64,000 bases of DNA from Blasia pusilla (GCA_050084515.1 CM114275.1:3038001-3102000); one strand, 5' to 3'; numbered from the stretch's first letter, positions 39,310 to 50,880 are shown. Program-made: numbers and translations. The notes: generated from the sequence alone by a model not told the origin.

Positions 39310-40155
39310 TGTCACGACTATTAGGATAGATCGGTGGGATCTAGCAAAACGTCTACACCAGTAGTGGAGGACATGCCCAGGAGATCGAGGATGACTTGTT
39401 GAGGCCCCGGGAAACCTGAGAGAGCAGGTTTCCCCTTCTTTTCCGCTCATTTGGAGCCATATAGAGAAACTTACTATTTCGGGTAATTTTCCATATTGGG
39501 GATAGTTGAATTTCCACTTTGGGAAGTGGCCCTTGACCCACTATAGCAGGTCAAGAGCCAAGGAGGTGACTTGGGAGCATAGGTTATCATTGAGAGGGCT
39601 TGGGAGAGGGAAGGGGGTATACCTCCAAGAGAGAAAGCTCACACCATAGCTCCCAAAGGTGTGCACTCTCTCTCATGTCAAACCAAACCCACTCTCCTAA
39701 TGAGAGGCTTGGGTTACATTCACAAGGCAAGGGACCATAGCTTTGCCGCCTTATGCCAAGACGTTCAACAAAGAGAGAATGAGCTCTCAAGCTTTCTCTC
39801 TTGGAGGTATACCTCCTTCCCTCTCCCAAGCCCTCTCAACGATAACCTATGCTCCCAAGTCACCTCCTTGGCTCTTGACCTGCTATAGTGGATCAAGGGC
39901 TTCTTCCCAAAGTGGAAATTCAACTATCCCCAACATGGAAAATTACCCGAAATAGTATGTTTCTCTATATGGCTCCAAATGAGCGGAAAAGAAGGGGAAA
40001 CGTGGTAGAGAGAGATTGGATCTTACTTTATTGGATATTTTGGTACTTCTCGCCTCTGTGTATGGATGCAATGAGTTAGCATGGGATCGTGTGTGTTTGT
40101 GTGTGTGTTCGATGACAGCGATGTATGTTGTGTAGCGATGTGTATGCGCACGACA
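39310..40155 (+). repeat. A2-B2: 3' terminal repeat of element A with a 212-bp foldback
   Basis: A2 starts TGTCACGACTATTAGGATAG. From 39428 to 39639 it reads forward; 39640-39789 is a 150-bp loop; 39790-40001 repeats the first segment in reverse complement; then at about 40004 the repeat resumes forward (gtagagagagattggatc) and passes into B2 (40031-40155). The other copies of A do not contain this inversion. Confidence 0.85.
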
Positions 40156-41039
40156 GACATGTCCACACCTAGTCCACGATTTGGGTGTACTCGAGGCCAT
40201 CGGAGTGAGTGCATCCACAGACAAACTACACACGGTCCAGTGATTCATTTCCCGTTCTTGCCCCTCATTTTATAGCCTACGTCTTGCTCATAGAGGCATG
40301 CATCAAGCCTCGAGTATGTTGATGCACGGGTCGTGCAGGCTCAATGCGAACCACGCTCGAGCTTGATGCATTGGCTGCACAAAAATGGATTTCTACTTTA
40401 ATGGGAAAAACTTGTTGATATGCCATCCCGCACCCGTTCTTGCACCGTAGCCCCCGTTCCCACGATAATCCCTGCCTATGTCCATCCTCAAACCATCGCC
40501 CGCATTCAAGGATGCAAGCGGAAAATTTTTGTGTCCACGGACTTACGTGCATCTTGAGGATGGACATGTCTGTGTGAGTCGGGGTGCAAGCCGCGTGGAC
40601 TAGAGTACCCGCGGCCCGCAATGCCTCAATAGTACGCCCTTGCTCGAGTAGCCCACACCTTGTCCTAGCAACCCAACGCCTTTTTTTTGCATGATTTGTA
40701 GCCCACATCGGCCCCCATACTAGATCTCCCCCATTTGTCACATCCAGTCCATGTCAAGCGTGTTGGAGTCCTACATCTAGCCTACACGTTGACCAAGACC
40801 CACGACGATGGTCAGCGTGCTAACAACCAATCATAGATTATCACGTGGCACCCTACAACTTGTCCTCCAAGCCCGCACTCAGCCCGCATTTGGATTACGT
40901 CCCACAAACTTGGGGAGGACACATGGTGGTCGGTCATAATTAAGCCCTAATGAACCATCATTCTCACCCTTTCCTTCATATTTTCCTCCTTTTTTCTTTA
41001 AGAGTAGGATTAGTTTTGGATTAGGCCCCAAATTTCATT
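40156..41039. other. intergenic DNA between element A and a CACTA transposon
   Basis: No gene is supported. It contains small inverted repeats, for example tgtccatcctcaa at 40479-40491 against 40554-40566, and a pair around 40300-40370 (gcatcaag..ctcgag / ctcgagcttgatgc). The - strand frame 40277-40741 has no recognisable content. Confidence 0.5.
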
Positions 41040-41317
41040 CACTAGAAGAAATATTTGGTTTTATGACTAGGTTTTATGACTCATATGAGTCATATATCAC
41101 GATGAAATAAATGATTAGTTACTCGATGAATGACTATAAATGATTAGTTACTCATAGAGACACAAAAGCCAAGTCATATCTTCCACATAATTTGAATGAC
41201 TAGCATGGTTTGATGATATGGCATGAAAATATGAGTCATATTAATATGACTTCTATATCATATAGATGATGTGGCAACTGATTTGACGATATAGACTATA
41301 AATAAAAAAAACTTTCC

Positions 41318-41690
41318 TCGAACCATATGCCCCATCTTCCATCCGTCTATCCATTTTTCCATCCAAATTCCACATCCTCCATTCGTTATTTCCATCCATG
41401 TGCGACACCCTCTAACCATATCCCTTCCATCTTCCATCCGTCCATCAATTTCGTTTTTCCATTCATTCATCTCATCCATCCATGCTCCCACTATCCATCC
41501 ATCCATCGACTCCTTCTCCATTCACACTCCATCCATTGATCCGTCCGTTAACCCCATCCATCCATTCTTCTCCCTCCAAACTCCATCCATCAACCTTGCT
41601 CCATCCATTAACCCTATCTATCCATGTATTCCATCCCCCATCTATTTATGAACTCTCTCTCCGTCCATCCATCCAGTCGCCCCACCTTAT
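41318..41690. repeat. degenerate (TCCA)n microsatellite region
   Basis: The + strand is dominated by catccatcc / ccatctatcc words over about 370 bp. Open frames on both strands here (for example 41400-41651) are by-products of the repeat. Confidence 0.85.
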
Positions 41691-41714
41691 ATTTATTATC
41701 TTGGTTTACCGAAA

Positions 41715-41790
41715 CATGTCTTTGGCAAGATTCGAACCTGTACCACTAAGCCCTTAATGAAGTCTTCAGCCACTAATCCATACATTTTTG
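41715..41790 (-). other. possible tRNA-derived SINE fragment
   Basis: On the - strand tggctgaagac (box A-like) is followed about 33 bases later by ggttcgaatc (a good box B). This is the spacing of an internal RNA polymerase III promoter, but no cloverleaf or SINE tail can be drawn, so it is tentative. Confidence 0.3.
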
Positions 41791-43998
41791 TATCTACAAA
41801 TGTTTAAAATTTAAATACATATAGGAATATCAATTTTCTTTTTTTCATATTTTTACTTTTTAAAACTCTTATTTTTATTATTTTGTTTAAAAAATAATCC
41901 CTATATGTATATTATTTTATTTTTAAGTCTTTAAGAAGATAAAAATCCACACATAGAATAAAAAATAAATGATTTTAAAAAAAATTATTAGATAATATAT
42001 GATAATAATCAAATCATTCATATAATCCAATATGATAGTTTATTGGATCAGATTAAGTTTATAAATAATCCAATGGTTACAAAAGTTGATCATAAGATTT
42101 TTTTTAAAACAAGTCGACCATCTTGTATCAAATTAGAAAAGTGGATTCAACTATTTTTGTGTTGATGGGTGCATATTTCTTGATTCTAAAATTTAAATTT
42201 TTAAATAATGATGTCATAAGATGAAGGTGAAAATGCAAACGAAACTTGAAATATTTCTCCTTAAAGTCCTCCATTTCTCTTTCTTCCTTCTTTCTTGACT
42301 CTTCTCTCCGAAAAGGAATGCATAAATCATGCATTTTTGTCATAATATGTAATTGGGTCTCAAGAACCAAACCCAAAAAAAAAATTTCAACATGATCATC
42401 CAAAGAGGGAATGAAATTAAAATTTGGTTTCCAAATTCTTGTCTCATCATGGAAGAGTGAATAGAAAATCTGAATAGTTCAAGTAAGAGCAGGTCTTCAC
42501 AACATCAAGTCCTCAAACTTTTAGCTCAAGAAAATGGTGGTACCAAATGATGTTTCAAGATGAATATGAAAATGCTAAAAAGATTTAAAATATTTCCACT
42601 TAAAGTTCTCTTCTTTTTTGTATTGTCTCTTCCTTTTTTTACCTTTCTCTCCAACCAAAAGTTCATATATCATGCTACTTGGTCATAATATGAAATTTGG
42701 TCTTAAGATCCAAGGACAAAATGAAAATATTGAAATGATCGTCCAAGAAGGGAATTAAAAATGGTAAACCCTAAATATGGTCTCCTAATTATGGTTTCAT
42801 CATAGAAGACTAAATAGAAGATCTTATCCAATTGAGTGTTAGAGGATCTCACCCATTGTTGCACAAAAATGGACAAGTCCTTCCTTAGGACGGACATGGA
42901 GGGGCAAGTCTGGACATGTCTACGGATATGGATTCCAAGAGATGGGATCCACACTTTTAGTCCATGAAGGAGGGCAAGGCAAGGATGAGAGGAACAATGA
43001 GGGAGGAGGGACTGGAGGTGGAGGGAGGAAGAAATGGGGGATTATGGAATACGAAGGCAAGTAAGGGGAATGAGAAAGAATGGAAAGTTTGGGCCCATAC
43101 GAACAATTCCTTCCATAAGACAGACATAAGTCCACCGACTTTTTCCACATGCAACCTTGATCTCACCAAAATTCAATCCTTCAAGATGAAGAAAATACAA
43201 AGAAGAATGCTCATGACATGACCATTCAAAGACAATGATTAATACCGGTATGGGTTTTCCTCGTTTATTGGCCCATCACTCAAACTAGCTTAAAGACACT
43301 AAATCATACAAAAATTCTCATCTGCATTTTTCAAGATGAAGGTGAAATTTTATCGAGAAATATAGATGTTTTACCATCAAATGGAATTGTAAAGGAAAAT
43401 TAATATTTTAATTGCAAATAAAAAAATTGGTAGAAATATCTGGAAATTTGAAGTGGTAGTAAATTCCACGTGGGCATTCTTCCAAATCTTGATATGGCCA
43501 CATATGGATGGTTTATGCTAGAAAGAATTAATAAGATCTTATTGAAAGAATGTCTCAATATTTTCCTACAACAGAATGCCTCAGACAAATTATATCCCAA
43601 GATAAATAAGAAACATCATATGATTGGAGCATGAAATCCTTAAAAATCATTATTCATAACTCACAAATATTGGACAAGTGAGGAGATATGACTTTTTTAG
43701 GACTAAAGGATGTTGCTAACTACTTGGGTCATAGAAAAATGACTAGATGAGTAGCACAACCCTAAAATCAATGACTCAACCATTTTAGTCCTAGTTTGAG
43801 TTATTCTTTCAAGCAGTCATTTAAAGTTTAGTCATAAAAACCATTTCTTCTAGTGATATTGTTGCCTTGAGAGCTTAGGGATTTCATGGTTGCTAGAATT
43901 TTGGGAAAATCCATTGCATACCTTTGGGGATACTTAGATTTTGTTTGTAGCCAGCTTGGATATTTGCGCTCCTTGTAGTATCTTAAACAAACTCTAAT

Positions 43999-44650
43999 TT
44001 ATTCCACATTAGGTGAGAGATTTTGAGTGAGGAATTCTCTTGTGTCACTAAACTTATTTGGTGATTTTAAGATTTTCCATTCACGACTATAGTTTAGATT
44101 TTTTTCATTGGCCTTCCTTAGCAAATTGAGGATATGGAGATGGTCAAGGAAACTTATCTGAGCGCGCATATATTCCCTTTGAGTCCTAAATCCTAAATCT
44201 AGATCCCACATTCCATCATTCATATTTTCGTAAACGTATCGAGTCATTCTTATAGCATCACTTGTTGTTATCTTTGTAAAGATTTTGACAATTTGCGAAT
44301 TTGTATCGATATACACAAGATCAAGAGTGGTAATGCACCTCTACATGCTTTTTTTGAGCATGAAACACAAGGTCATTAGCAAGCTTAATGCTGCTAATAT
44401 TTTCTGCATATATTACAATAGATCTTGAGTTACTAAATCCAATCTCAACAAATAATCGATGAAGCCATATCATCACACATGTTACTTACACACATTGGTT
44501 TCTCCTCTATACCTAGCCCTTTGTTGAAGATAAAGCATTTTTAGGTTGCTTCTTTGAAGCCCAACCTATAACTGCGCTTCCCAAGATGAAGCAGTAAGTA
44601 AACATAGAGTATCTATTTAAGACGTTGTCTGCCAGATTAGCATCTCTAAA
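43999..44650 (-). pseudogene. decayed Copia RNase H domain
   Basis: The - strand translation shows LADNVLNRYSMFTYCF, GSAVIGWASKKQPKNALSST, VIYAENISSIKLANDLVFHA, KKHVEVHYH and, in the frame 43999-44316, IDTNSQIVKIFTK. This is the RNase H region and C-terminus of a Ty1/Copia polyprotein (normally aD..DR.St.Gy.f..g..isW.SkKQ, iyCDN.sAi.la.NP..H.rtKHI, DifTK). Frameshifts and stops break it. Confidence 0.75.
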
Positions 44651-45146
44651 TCCCTACAAATTTAAACTTAAAGAAGTTAAAATCAAAGCTCAAATTGAAT
44701 AGAGAATCTCACATGTCTCATAATCCTTCTCAAAGCATTAAGAAGAGGTTTCCAACATTAAGGCTAATTGCAAACCCAAACCCCCCCTCCCCCACCTTTC
44801 CTTTCCTTACTCCTAAAATGGGTCTAAAAAAAAAACCCATAAGCAAAGGGCCCACAAATGGGGCCCAAAATGAATTGGCTCACTAAGCTAATTCCATAGC
44901 TCAAGTTTGGCTTACTTATAATTAGAAAGATCAAACTTCTGACGATGCACCTATACATATTAGAATCTGCGAGTAACTCTCCTTCATTCACTCTTACCTT
45001 CACAGTCTAGTCTGATGGTGTAGAGATTGGCTTGTAAGCTATTATACCATATTTTAAAAGCATACAAAGAGAAAATTCTTATTGTAAAAACCACATACTC
45101 TCTCCAACCTTGCTAAACTCAACACCAATGAAGTACCTGAGTTCTC

Positions 45147-45820
45147 CTAAGTCTTTCTTATTGTTCTATCAAATTTTGCATGTTTCTTTAGTTTGATTTC
45201 TTGTATCATATCCTCAACACTTCCAATAATTAAGAGATTATCATCACACAATATAACGATAACCGTATGGCCTTTTCCTCTTAAGACATAAAACAAGGAA
45301 TCATAATCATATACCCTAAAGCCAAGCTCTTGTAGGACATATGTAATCTTGCCAGACCGAGCTTTCTTGAGCCCGCATAGAGCTTTCTTTAATCTATCTA
45401 CGCAAAATGGAAACTCTACATGATTATATCTAGATGGTTGAGCCATGTATAGCTCCTCATGCAAATCTCAATTTAAGAAGGCATTCATTATGTCCATGTG
45501 ATATAGTATCCACTTCTTACTCTTTGTAACTACAACCACTATTCTCGTAGCGGCCATATTTGCGGCAGGCTAAATATCTCCTTGTAGTCAATACCATATT
45601 GTTATGTATAACCCTTGGCTACTAATCTGGCTTTATATTTGTTCATTGAACCATCTTGATTCCATTTGATCTTATAAACCCATCTAAAACCAAAAGCTTC
45701 CTCACCATGAGGTATATTAACCAACTCTAAAGTTTGGTGATGTCTTAATGCAGCAATCTCTTCCTCCACGTATAGCTTTGATCCATTCGACCTTACATGA
45801 ACTTCTTTAAAATATCTCAA
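45147..45820 (-). pseudogene. decayed Copia reverse transcriptase
   Basis: The frame 45602-45820 reads EEEIAALRHHQTLELV, GFRWVYKIKWNQDGS and YKARLVAKGYT, the RT start of Copia. The frame 45147-45464 reads ELYMAQPSRY, LKKALCGLKKARSG and VILCDDNLLIIGS; the catalytic YVDD is changed to LCDD. Between them (45465-45601) the match is frame-shifted. The protein is inactive. Confidence 0.8.
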
Positions 45821-46012
45821 TTCCTATTTTTTTGGGTTTGGCCGTTACGCTGTTCTCATGAGGACTAATGTCTTTATACATTGAGTGTCTCTTATACAAT
45901 ATTAAAAGCTTCTAATCAACTAAGGCTTGCGGCTCCTACTATGACATGTACTTGCTTAAGGTAGGTTTGCTCAATCCTAGCAAAGGTATCCTCTATGGTT
46001 CAACGTTGGATC

Positions 46013-46192
46013 AAAACTCACATTTTTTATTCAATTACAAAAAAATAAAAATTATCTTAATTAAGATTTTTATTTTTTTGTAATTGAATCTAAAATTTCA
46101 TAAATAAAGGATTTCTTGCAACACATCATATATACGTGATGTGTTGCAAGAAAGCCCTCATTTATTAATCTAGGAACAAAATGTGTGACTCT
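46013..46192. repeat. MITE-like insert with two adjacent perfect hairpins
   Basis: Hairpin 1: arms 46029-46052 and 46066-46089, 24 of 24 bases paired, 13-base loop. Hairpin 2: arms 46112-46128 and 46137-46153 (tttcttgcaacacatca / tgatgtgttgcaagaaa), 17 of 17, 8-base loop. Flanking words aaaactcacattttt and aaaatgtgtgact could be degraded terminal inverted repeats. It lies between Copia RT and integrase; the perfect pairing contrasts with the decayed surroundings. Confidence 0.65.
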
Positions 46193-46559
46193 ACTTGAAT
46201 ATTAAAAGTTTTTGTTCAAAAGTGGATGCCTCTGATATTTTACTTGAGCTTTGACTCGTATCAGTACATTGAATACTTACTCTATCCAACCATAGATTAA
46301 CATATTGAACTAAAGATTCTAGGACCTCTCCTAACCGTACACTAATATTTGGGGAATTTAGAGGCAATGTCTATTGGTCTGTGATCATATTCTCCCCCTC
46401 AACAAATATGTTTAGAGATGGAATATGTTGAAATAGAGCATACCATGACTTCAACTCATAAAAAAAAGAATGTGACCAATACTAGGCTACTTGGAGGATG
46501 AAATGTAGCACTTATATCCCTTAGTTTCATCAACGTAGCAAATGAATATGCATCTCTCT

Positions 46560-47260
46560 CTCAAATTTGAGATCTAATGTTTGATGTCTTTTAGAAGAAA
46601 TATGAGCAGAACAGATTTAACAAAAAACTTTCAAGAATGAAAAATCATGTTTATTTCCTTTGAATGGAGTCTTATCATGAACTCCTCATATTGGAATTTA
46701 AGTGATTAAGAAGACTTTGCATGTTACAGCCTCTGCCCAATACACTTTGGGCATATTCATCTCATTCAACATAACACATGTTGCCTTAACAATATGTCGA
46801 TTCTTCTGTTAAATCATTTCATTTTATTGTGGAATGTAATGGCCATGAACTTGTCGTTGATGCTATTTTAACGTAAGTAGTCATCATAATTTTTTGAGAG
46901 ATGCTCTCCTCCTCCATCATAGTTTGATTCAAGAATATGTTGCCGAATCTACTTCTCTACCACAATTTCAAATGTTTGAAATACTGAGAATACTCTAACT
47001 TGGTTTTCTGAAAATATATCCATATGTACCTAGAAAGGTTATCAATAAATGAAAAAAAATACTAGTAACTTCTAAGGCTATGTTGTGATGTTGTCCACAC
47101 ATCATTGTGAATCAACTCTTATATCTTGGATGTTCTTTGCTTTGCTTTGGAAATGAAAATCTAGTTTGTTTTCCAAATTAGCAAGAAAGGCATATCTCTA
47201 ATATAGTGTGACTCAACAATTTAGGAAGTCCTAATAGTTCTATATTTTTTTAAGTCTAGA
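46560..47260 (-). pseudogene. decayed Copia integrase
   Basis: The - strand translation shows, in order and in changing frames, LGLPKLLSHTILEICLSC, QFGKQTRFSFPKQSK, YQYFFSFIDNLSRYIWIYF, RQVHGHYIPQ*NEM and NRHIVKATCVMLNEMNMPK..YWAEAV. These are the GAG-pre-integrase zinc region and the rve core of a Copia polyprotein. With the RT and RNase H at lower coordinates this gives the standard Copia order INT-RT-RH on the - strand. Confidence 0.75.
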
Positions 47261-48663
47261 TTCATAGGTCCAATTCTCTTATGTCACACATAGAGATTTG
47301 GGATTTTTTGGCTAGTTTAGCCATTCATTTCCATTTAAATCTTTGGCATAGAAACATCTCATTTGAATATTATACTAAATCTTTTTCCTTAGCTATCATA
47401 GCCTCGACATCCATTATTTCAATGAAGTAACCATATCTATTAAACTTTACCCCATAAGCGTGTTGTATTATCTGTTATATAGAGATTAAATTTCTTGCAA
47501 TGATAGGGACATAGAAAATATTTCCAAAAACACAAAGATAATTTGATGCCATTGGAACCATCACCTATAAGAAGCTCCCATAGTTCTTGATCCATGATTA
47601 ATTATTTCATGCAAAATTTCCTGACATTATAGTTCTACTTGTCTAGATTTTCATCTATGATTGCTATTGAGGAATACTCTATGAAGAAAGATTATACTCG
47701 TAAATTATAATTTCAAGCTTTACATTGCTCCAATTAAAATATAGATCACTCCTACATAAAAATTGATCTAAAATTTTCCAAAATTGACTAAATGTATGGA
47801 AGAACTAGTCAAAATTTGCATATAGAGAGCAAATTGCACAACCTTCCTTTACTAATTACACTTTCCTACACTCAAATTTCTATTGTGGGAGCTCAAAGTA
47901 CCAAATTTGAGCGATTTTGGATGCGTTGGAAAGCACTTACTAAGCTCTACAAGATAGTTAGAACTAGTTTTCAGTGTTATTTTAACTACAAAATTTCAGA
48001 TTATTGAATTGATTGGAAAAGCGCTTGAAATCATCTCTTAATTAAGTTACATCATCTTCATATCTCCACATGAAATCTTCTACTATTGAGCTCTAACTAA
48101 AATCTCCTTACCCAAAAATGAAATTATGCTTTCTCTTGGCTCTCTTTTCTCTTCATACACCAAGAATTTCAATACATATTCTCTTATCCCTCTAATATCA
48201 CATACAAAGCTACTAACCAAGCATGATTGAAAGGATACAACTCTCACATATACACATCATTATGGACAAAAAAATTTGTGAATAAAATAATAAGTGGGGA
48301 TTGGTTTCCTCCTCAATAATATAGGGTATATGCAAGCAATCCTAATCCTAACCGAAGTCTCAAGTTATATTAATTGGGGCTAATTAATCCTATTTAAAAT
48401 AATCATGTTTAATTGACTAACCAAGATTAAACTCTCCTACTTTGTGTGAGAACCAAATATAGTAATTTATATGTTCGATGTGCTTGACTATAATTCAATC
48501 TTCAATAATAGAAATCTTGGAAATTCTTAAGAAATAAGACAAAGATAAGTTAGAAAATCTAGTTTCATTCTTTGTCTTAAGAATATTTCTTAAGATTTGA
48601 AAATCTTTGTCTTAATTTTCTAATAAGAAACTAAATATGATTGGACATACTTTATGTTTTCTT
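47261..48663. other. decayed upstream part of the Copia element and AT-rich DNA
   Basis: Gag of the Copia element is expected here, but I cannot recognise it. Near 48515-48625 words such as attcttaag..aagacaaag and ctttgtcttaag..cttaag form an inverted pair. No LTR pair could be delimited. Confidence 0.4.
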
Positions 48664-49289
48664 TGTCGTGTGTATACACATCGCTACACAATATACATCA
48701 CTTTCACCGAATACACACACAAACACGTACGATCCCATGCTAACTCATGGCATCCAAAAAATAAGACAAGAAGTACCAAAATATCCCCAATATAAATCAA
48801 CATCCAATCCCTCTCAATACCATAGTTCTCAAATGTGTGCACTCTCACATGTCTCTCTCAATGTCAAACCAAACCCACTCTCCTAATGAGAGGCTTGGGT
48901 TACACACACAAGGCAAGCAAGACCATAGTTCTGCAGCCTCATGCCAAGAGGTTCAACAAAGAGAGAATGAGCTCTCAAGCTCTCTCTCCTTGAGTTATAC
49001 CCCTCCCCTCTCCCAAGCTCTCTTCATGGTAATCTATGCTTCCAAGTCACCTCCTTGGCTCTTGACCTGATAAAGGAGGTCAAGGGCCACTAACTAAAAA
49101 TAGAATATCTACCATATATTCAAAATAGTACTTTCCTAAAATAGTAAGTTTCTAAATATGGCACTAAATGAGCTGAAATGAAGGTTTTCCGGGGCCTTAG
49201 TAGGTCATCCGTAACCTCTTGAGTGTGTTCTACACTACTCATGAAGGCGCTCTACTAGATCTCATCGATCTATCCTAAAATACGTGACA
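48664..49289 (-). repeat. A2-B2: 3' terminal repeat of element B
   Basis: A2 (about 48810-49289) begins TGTCACGTATTTTAGGATAG on the - strand and has the ordinary arrangement, without the foldback seen in element A. B2 (48664 to about 48806) follows and ends in ACGACA. Confidence 0.8.
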
Positions 49290-49291
49290 AT

Positions 49292-49419
49292 TATCATGCG
49301 CATACACATTGTTACACAACATACATCGTTGTCACCGAACACACACAAAAACACGCACGATCCCATGCTAACTCATGGTATCCAAACAAAGAGAAAAGAA
49401 GTACCAAAATATCTCCAAT
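49292..49419 (-). repeat. B1 segment of element B
   Basis: Homologous to B2 and to B1 of element A. It is separated from A2 by two bases (AT, 49290-49291), as in element A, and preceded on the - strand by the purine stretch ctaggggacaa, a possible polypurine tract. Confidence 0.8.
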
Positions 49420-49598
49420 TGTCCCCTAGATGGTGGTTAGGTCCCTCTAACTTCAGATAGCCATCAATCCCTACCTAGCATGACATACATCTTTCGAACG
49501 CTAAGAGCAAGAAGGTCGGGTGCTCATGTGGCCCCATCGTTAGTCATCTTCTTGTCATCTATGTCATAGACACAAGTCAGAATGTCAAACTATTTACT

Positions 49599-50110
49599 CT
49601 ATGTACATGTGAGACACATCCATCGTCCCTGAGGAACCCTAGTGAGAGGTGGCGTCAAGCATGCTATATGCCATCCTCTCGAACATCCTTCACAGACTAG
49701 CATAGTGGCTGCACCATGGGCAGAACCACATAACATACATCGCAAGCATGTAGGAACTACAGCTAAGCTCAGATCAACTATACCGTCAATGTTCAGAAGG
49801 TGACACGATACACAGTTACGCACATGGTCCTTCCAAACCATACCATCACGTCCCTCCAATAAGAGAACACCTGATGGCAAAACCTCACGTACTCTCAAGA
49901 TGGTGCGCCCTGCAGTCACATCCAACGTCATGGGTGTCATCTGTTGCAAGTAGATATAGTCTCCTTGATGAAACCTCTGGATAGTAGGTCGATAACCACC
50001 TCCCCAAATAGTCGCATATCTCATTGTATCCCGATGTTGCGCAATCGCCAAGTTCTCAAATGCCATAGGCATCACTCTCCGAAATAGCTCGGCCCTCTGA
50101 GAACATGCTC
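49599..50110 (-). pseudogene. element B integrase C-terminus and PHD finger
   Basis: The frame 49599-50075 aligns along its whole length with 38505-38993 of element A (PMAFENLAIAQHRDTM, GDYIYLQQ, LDVTAGRTILRVREVLPSG). It ends in the C4HC3 finger CMLCG, CEGC, WHIAC, WMCLTC, with all eight zinc ligands kept. This piece is open in both copies while neighbouring regions are full of stops. Confidence 0.8.
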
Positions 50111-50156
50111 ACATCCATACATTAGGGTCATCAAGGTTCAACACCTCACCAACATC

Positions 50157-50880
50157 TCACCAAATGGCTGTAGGTAAATCTGGCTCTCGGCCATACAAAA
50201 GCAAGTATGGTGAGAAAGACGCTAAGGATGCCTGCTTACGGAATCTATATCCCATCGCCAACCACGGTAATTTGAGGTCCCAATCTCCTAGGTAACCTCT
50301 CTGCAAGCCACACTTGCGTAATCCTCTCTTTACTGTCTGCAAAACCCTCTCCACTAGTCCATTTGCCTTAGGATGATCTCACGAAGTGGTGCACTGGTCA
50401 ATCAACACTTGATCATACAAGGCCTTAAAACTCCCCACGAAACTTTGTACCCTAATTTGTCAACACCTCAGCTGGTGCGTCGTAATGACTCAATACTTGA
50501 TCTAGGAAGGCATATGCTACTCCCTCACTTGCTTTGTCAAGCAATGCAACCAACTCTATCCACTTCAAGAAATGCTCGACCATCACCAACACATAACGAC
50601 TATGGCGCTCCGTCGCAGGTAAAGGTCCAAAAAAATCCAAACTCCATCAAAAACCTGAACCCATGATCGCAAGTGCATGCAATTGTGGAGTCGGAGCATT
50701 GAATGATGCTAGCACTCGATCACACACCATGCACTAGGAAACAAATTGCTAAACGTCAATCTGCATGCCTCGCCACCAATACTGTATCTGGAGCAAGTTG
50801 TATGTCCGATTTAGTCCAAAATGACCCAACTCCTCGTAGGCATGATGGACCAAACGTGCTCTTTGTGAAGGATGAGGCAC
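50157..50880 (-). pseudogene. element B DDE integrase
   Basis: In - strand order: a zinc-binding HHCC part (RARLVHHAYEELGHFG, then QCMVCDRV, about 50700-50870); core MDFFGPLPATE with the first Asp (about 50632); LTN*GTKF, where the second Asp reads N and a stop replaces Gln (about 50450); and the stretch up to VLQTVKRGLRKCGL with the Glu position (about 50350). The end is LPWLAMGYRFRKQASLASFSPYLLLYGREP. It is a Ty3/Gypsy integrase, which would insert cDNA by strand transfer, so the element is not a tyrosine-recombinase (DIRS) element. The stops and Asp to Asn change inactivate it. Confidence 0.75.

Larger units (their letters stand above)
31485..40155 (+). mobile_element. element A: Gypsy-like retroelement carrying a DNA methyltransferase and a PHD finger
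   Basis: An 8,671-bp element with termini TGTCACG (31485) and CACGACA (40155), flanked by the 4-bp repeat GACA (31481-31484 and 40156-40159). Order: A1 terminal repeat, leader, gag with zinc knuckles, protease, C5 cytosine methyltransferase, RT, a deletion removing RT C-terminus, RNase H and most of integrase, integrase tail, PHD finger, then B1-AT-A2-B2. Ty3/Gypsy elements replicate through RNA in cytoplasmic particles and integrate in the nucleus. The coding region is broken by many stops, so this copy is inactive. Element B, inverted, 8.5 kb to the right, is a relative with different deletions. Retrotransposon-borne cytosine methyltransferases are known from dinoflagellates and charophyte algae; placement in this element type is read directly from the sequence. 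Confidence 0.85.
41040..43855. mobile_element. non-autonomous CACTA DNA transposon, 2.8 kb
   Basis: The left end is CACTAGAAGAAAT at 41040, and the right end (43855, reverse complement) is the same 13 bases; both continue with ggttttatgacta after a 4-base difference. Sub-terminal tgactca/atgacta words recur in both ends, as is usual for CACTA elements, where they bind the transposase. The 3-bp flanks are att and ata, so a target duplication is only partial. No transposase is encoded; the interior holds a microsatellite and AT-rich DNA. It would depend on a transposase such as the one at the left edge, but no direct link is shown. Confidence 0.8.

Noticed and set aside
31485-40155. A DIRS/PAT element, because of the split direct repeats
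   Set aside because: RT is of Ty3/Gypsy type and element B encodes a DDE integrase core with an HHCC zinc region; no tyrosine recombinase was seen, and the 4-bp duplications suit an integrase.
41327-41757. Serine/isoleucine/proline-rich protein genes
   Set aside because: These frames are produced by the TCCA microsatellite inside the CACTA element.
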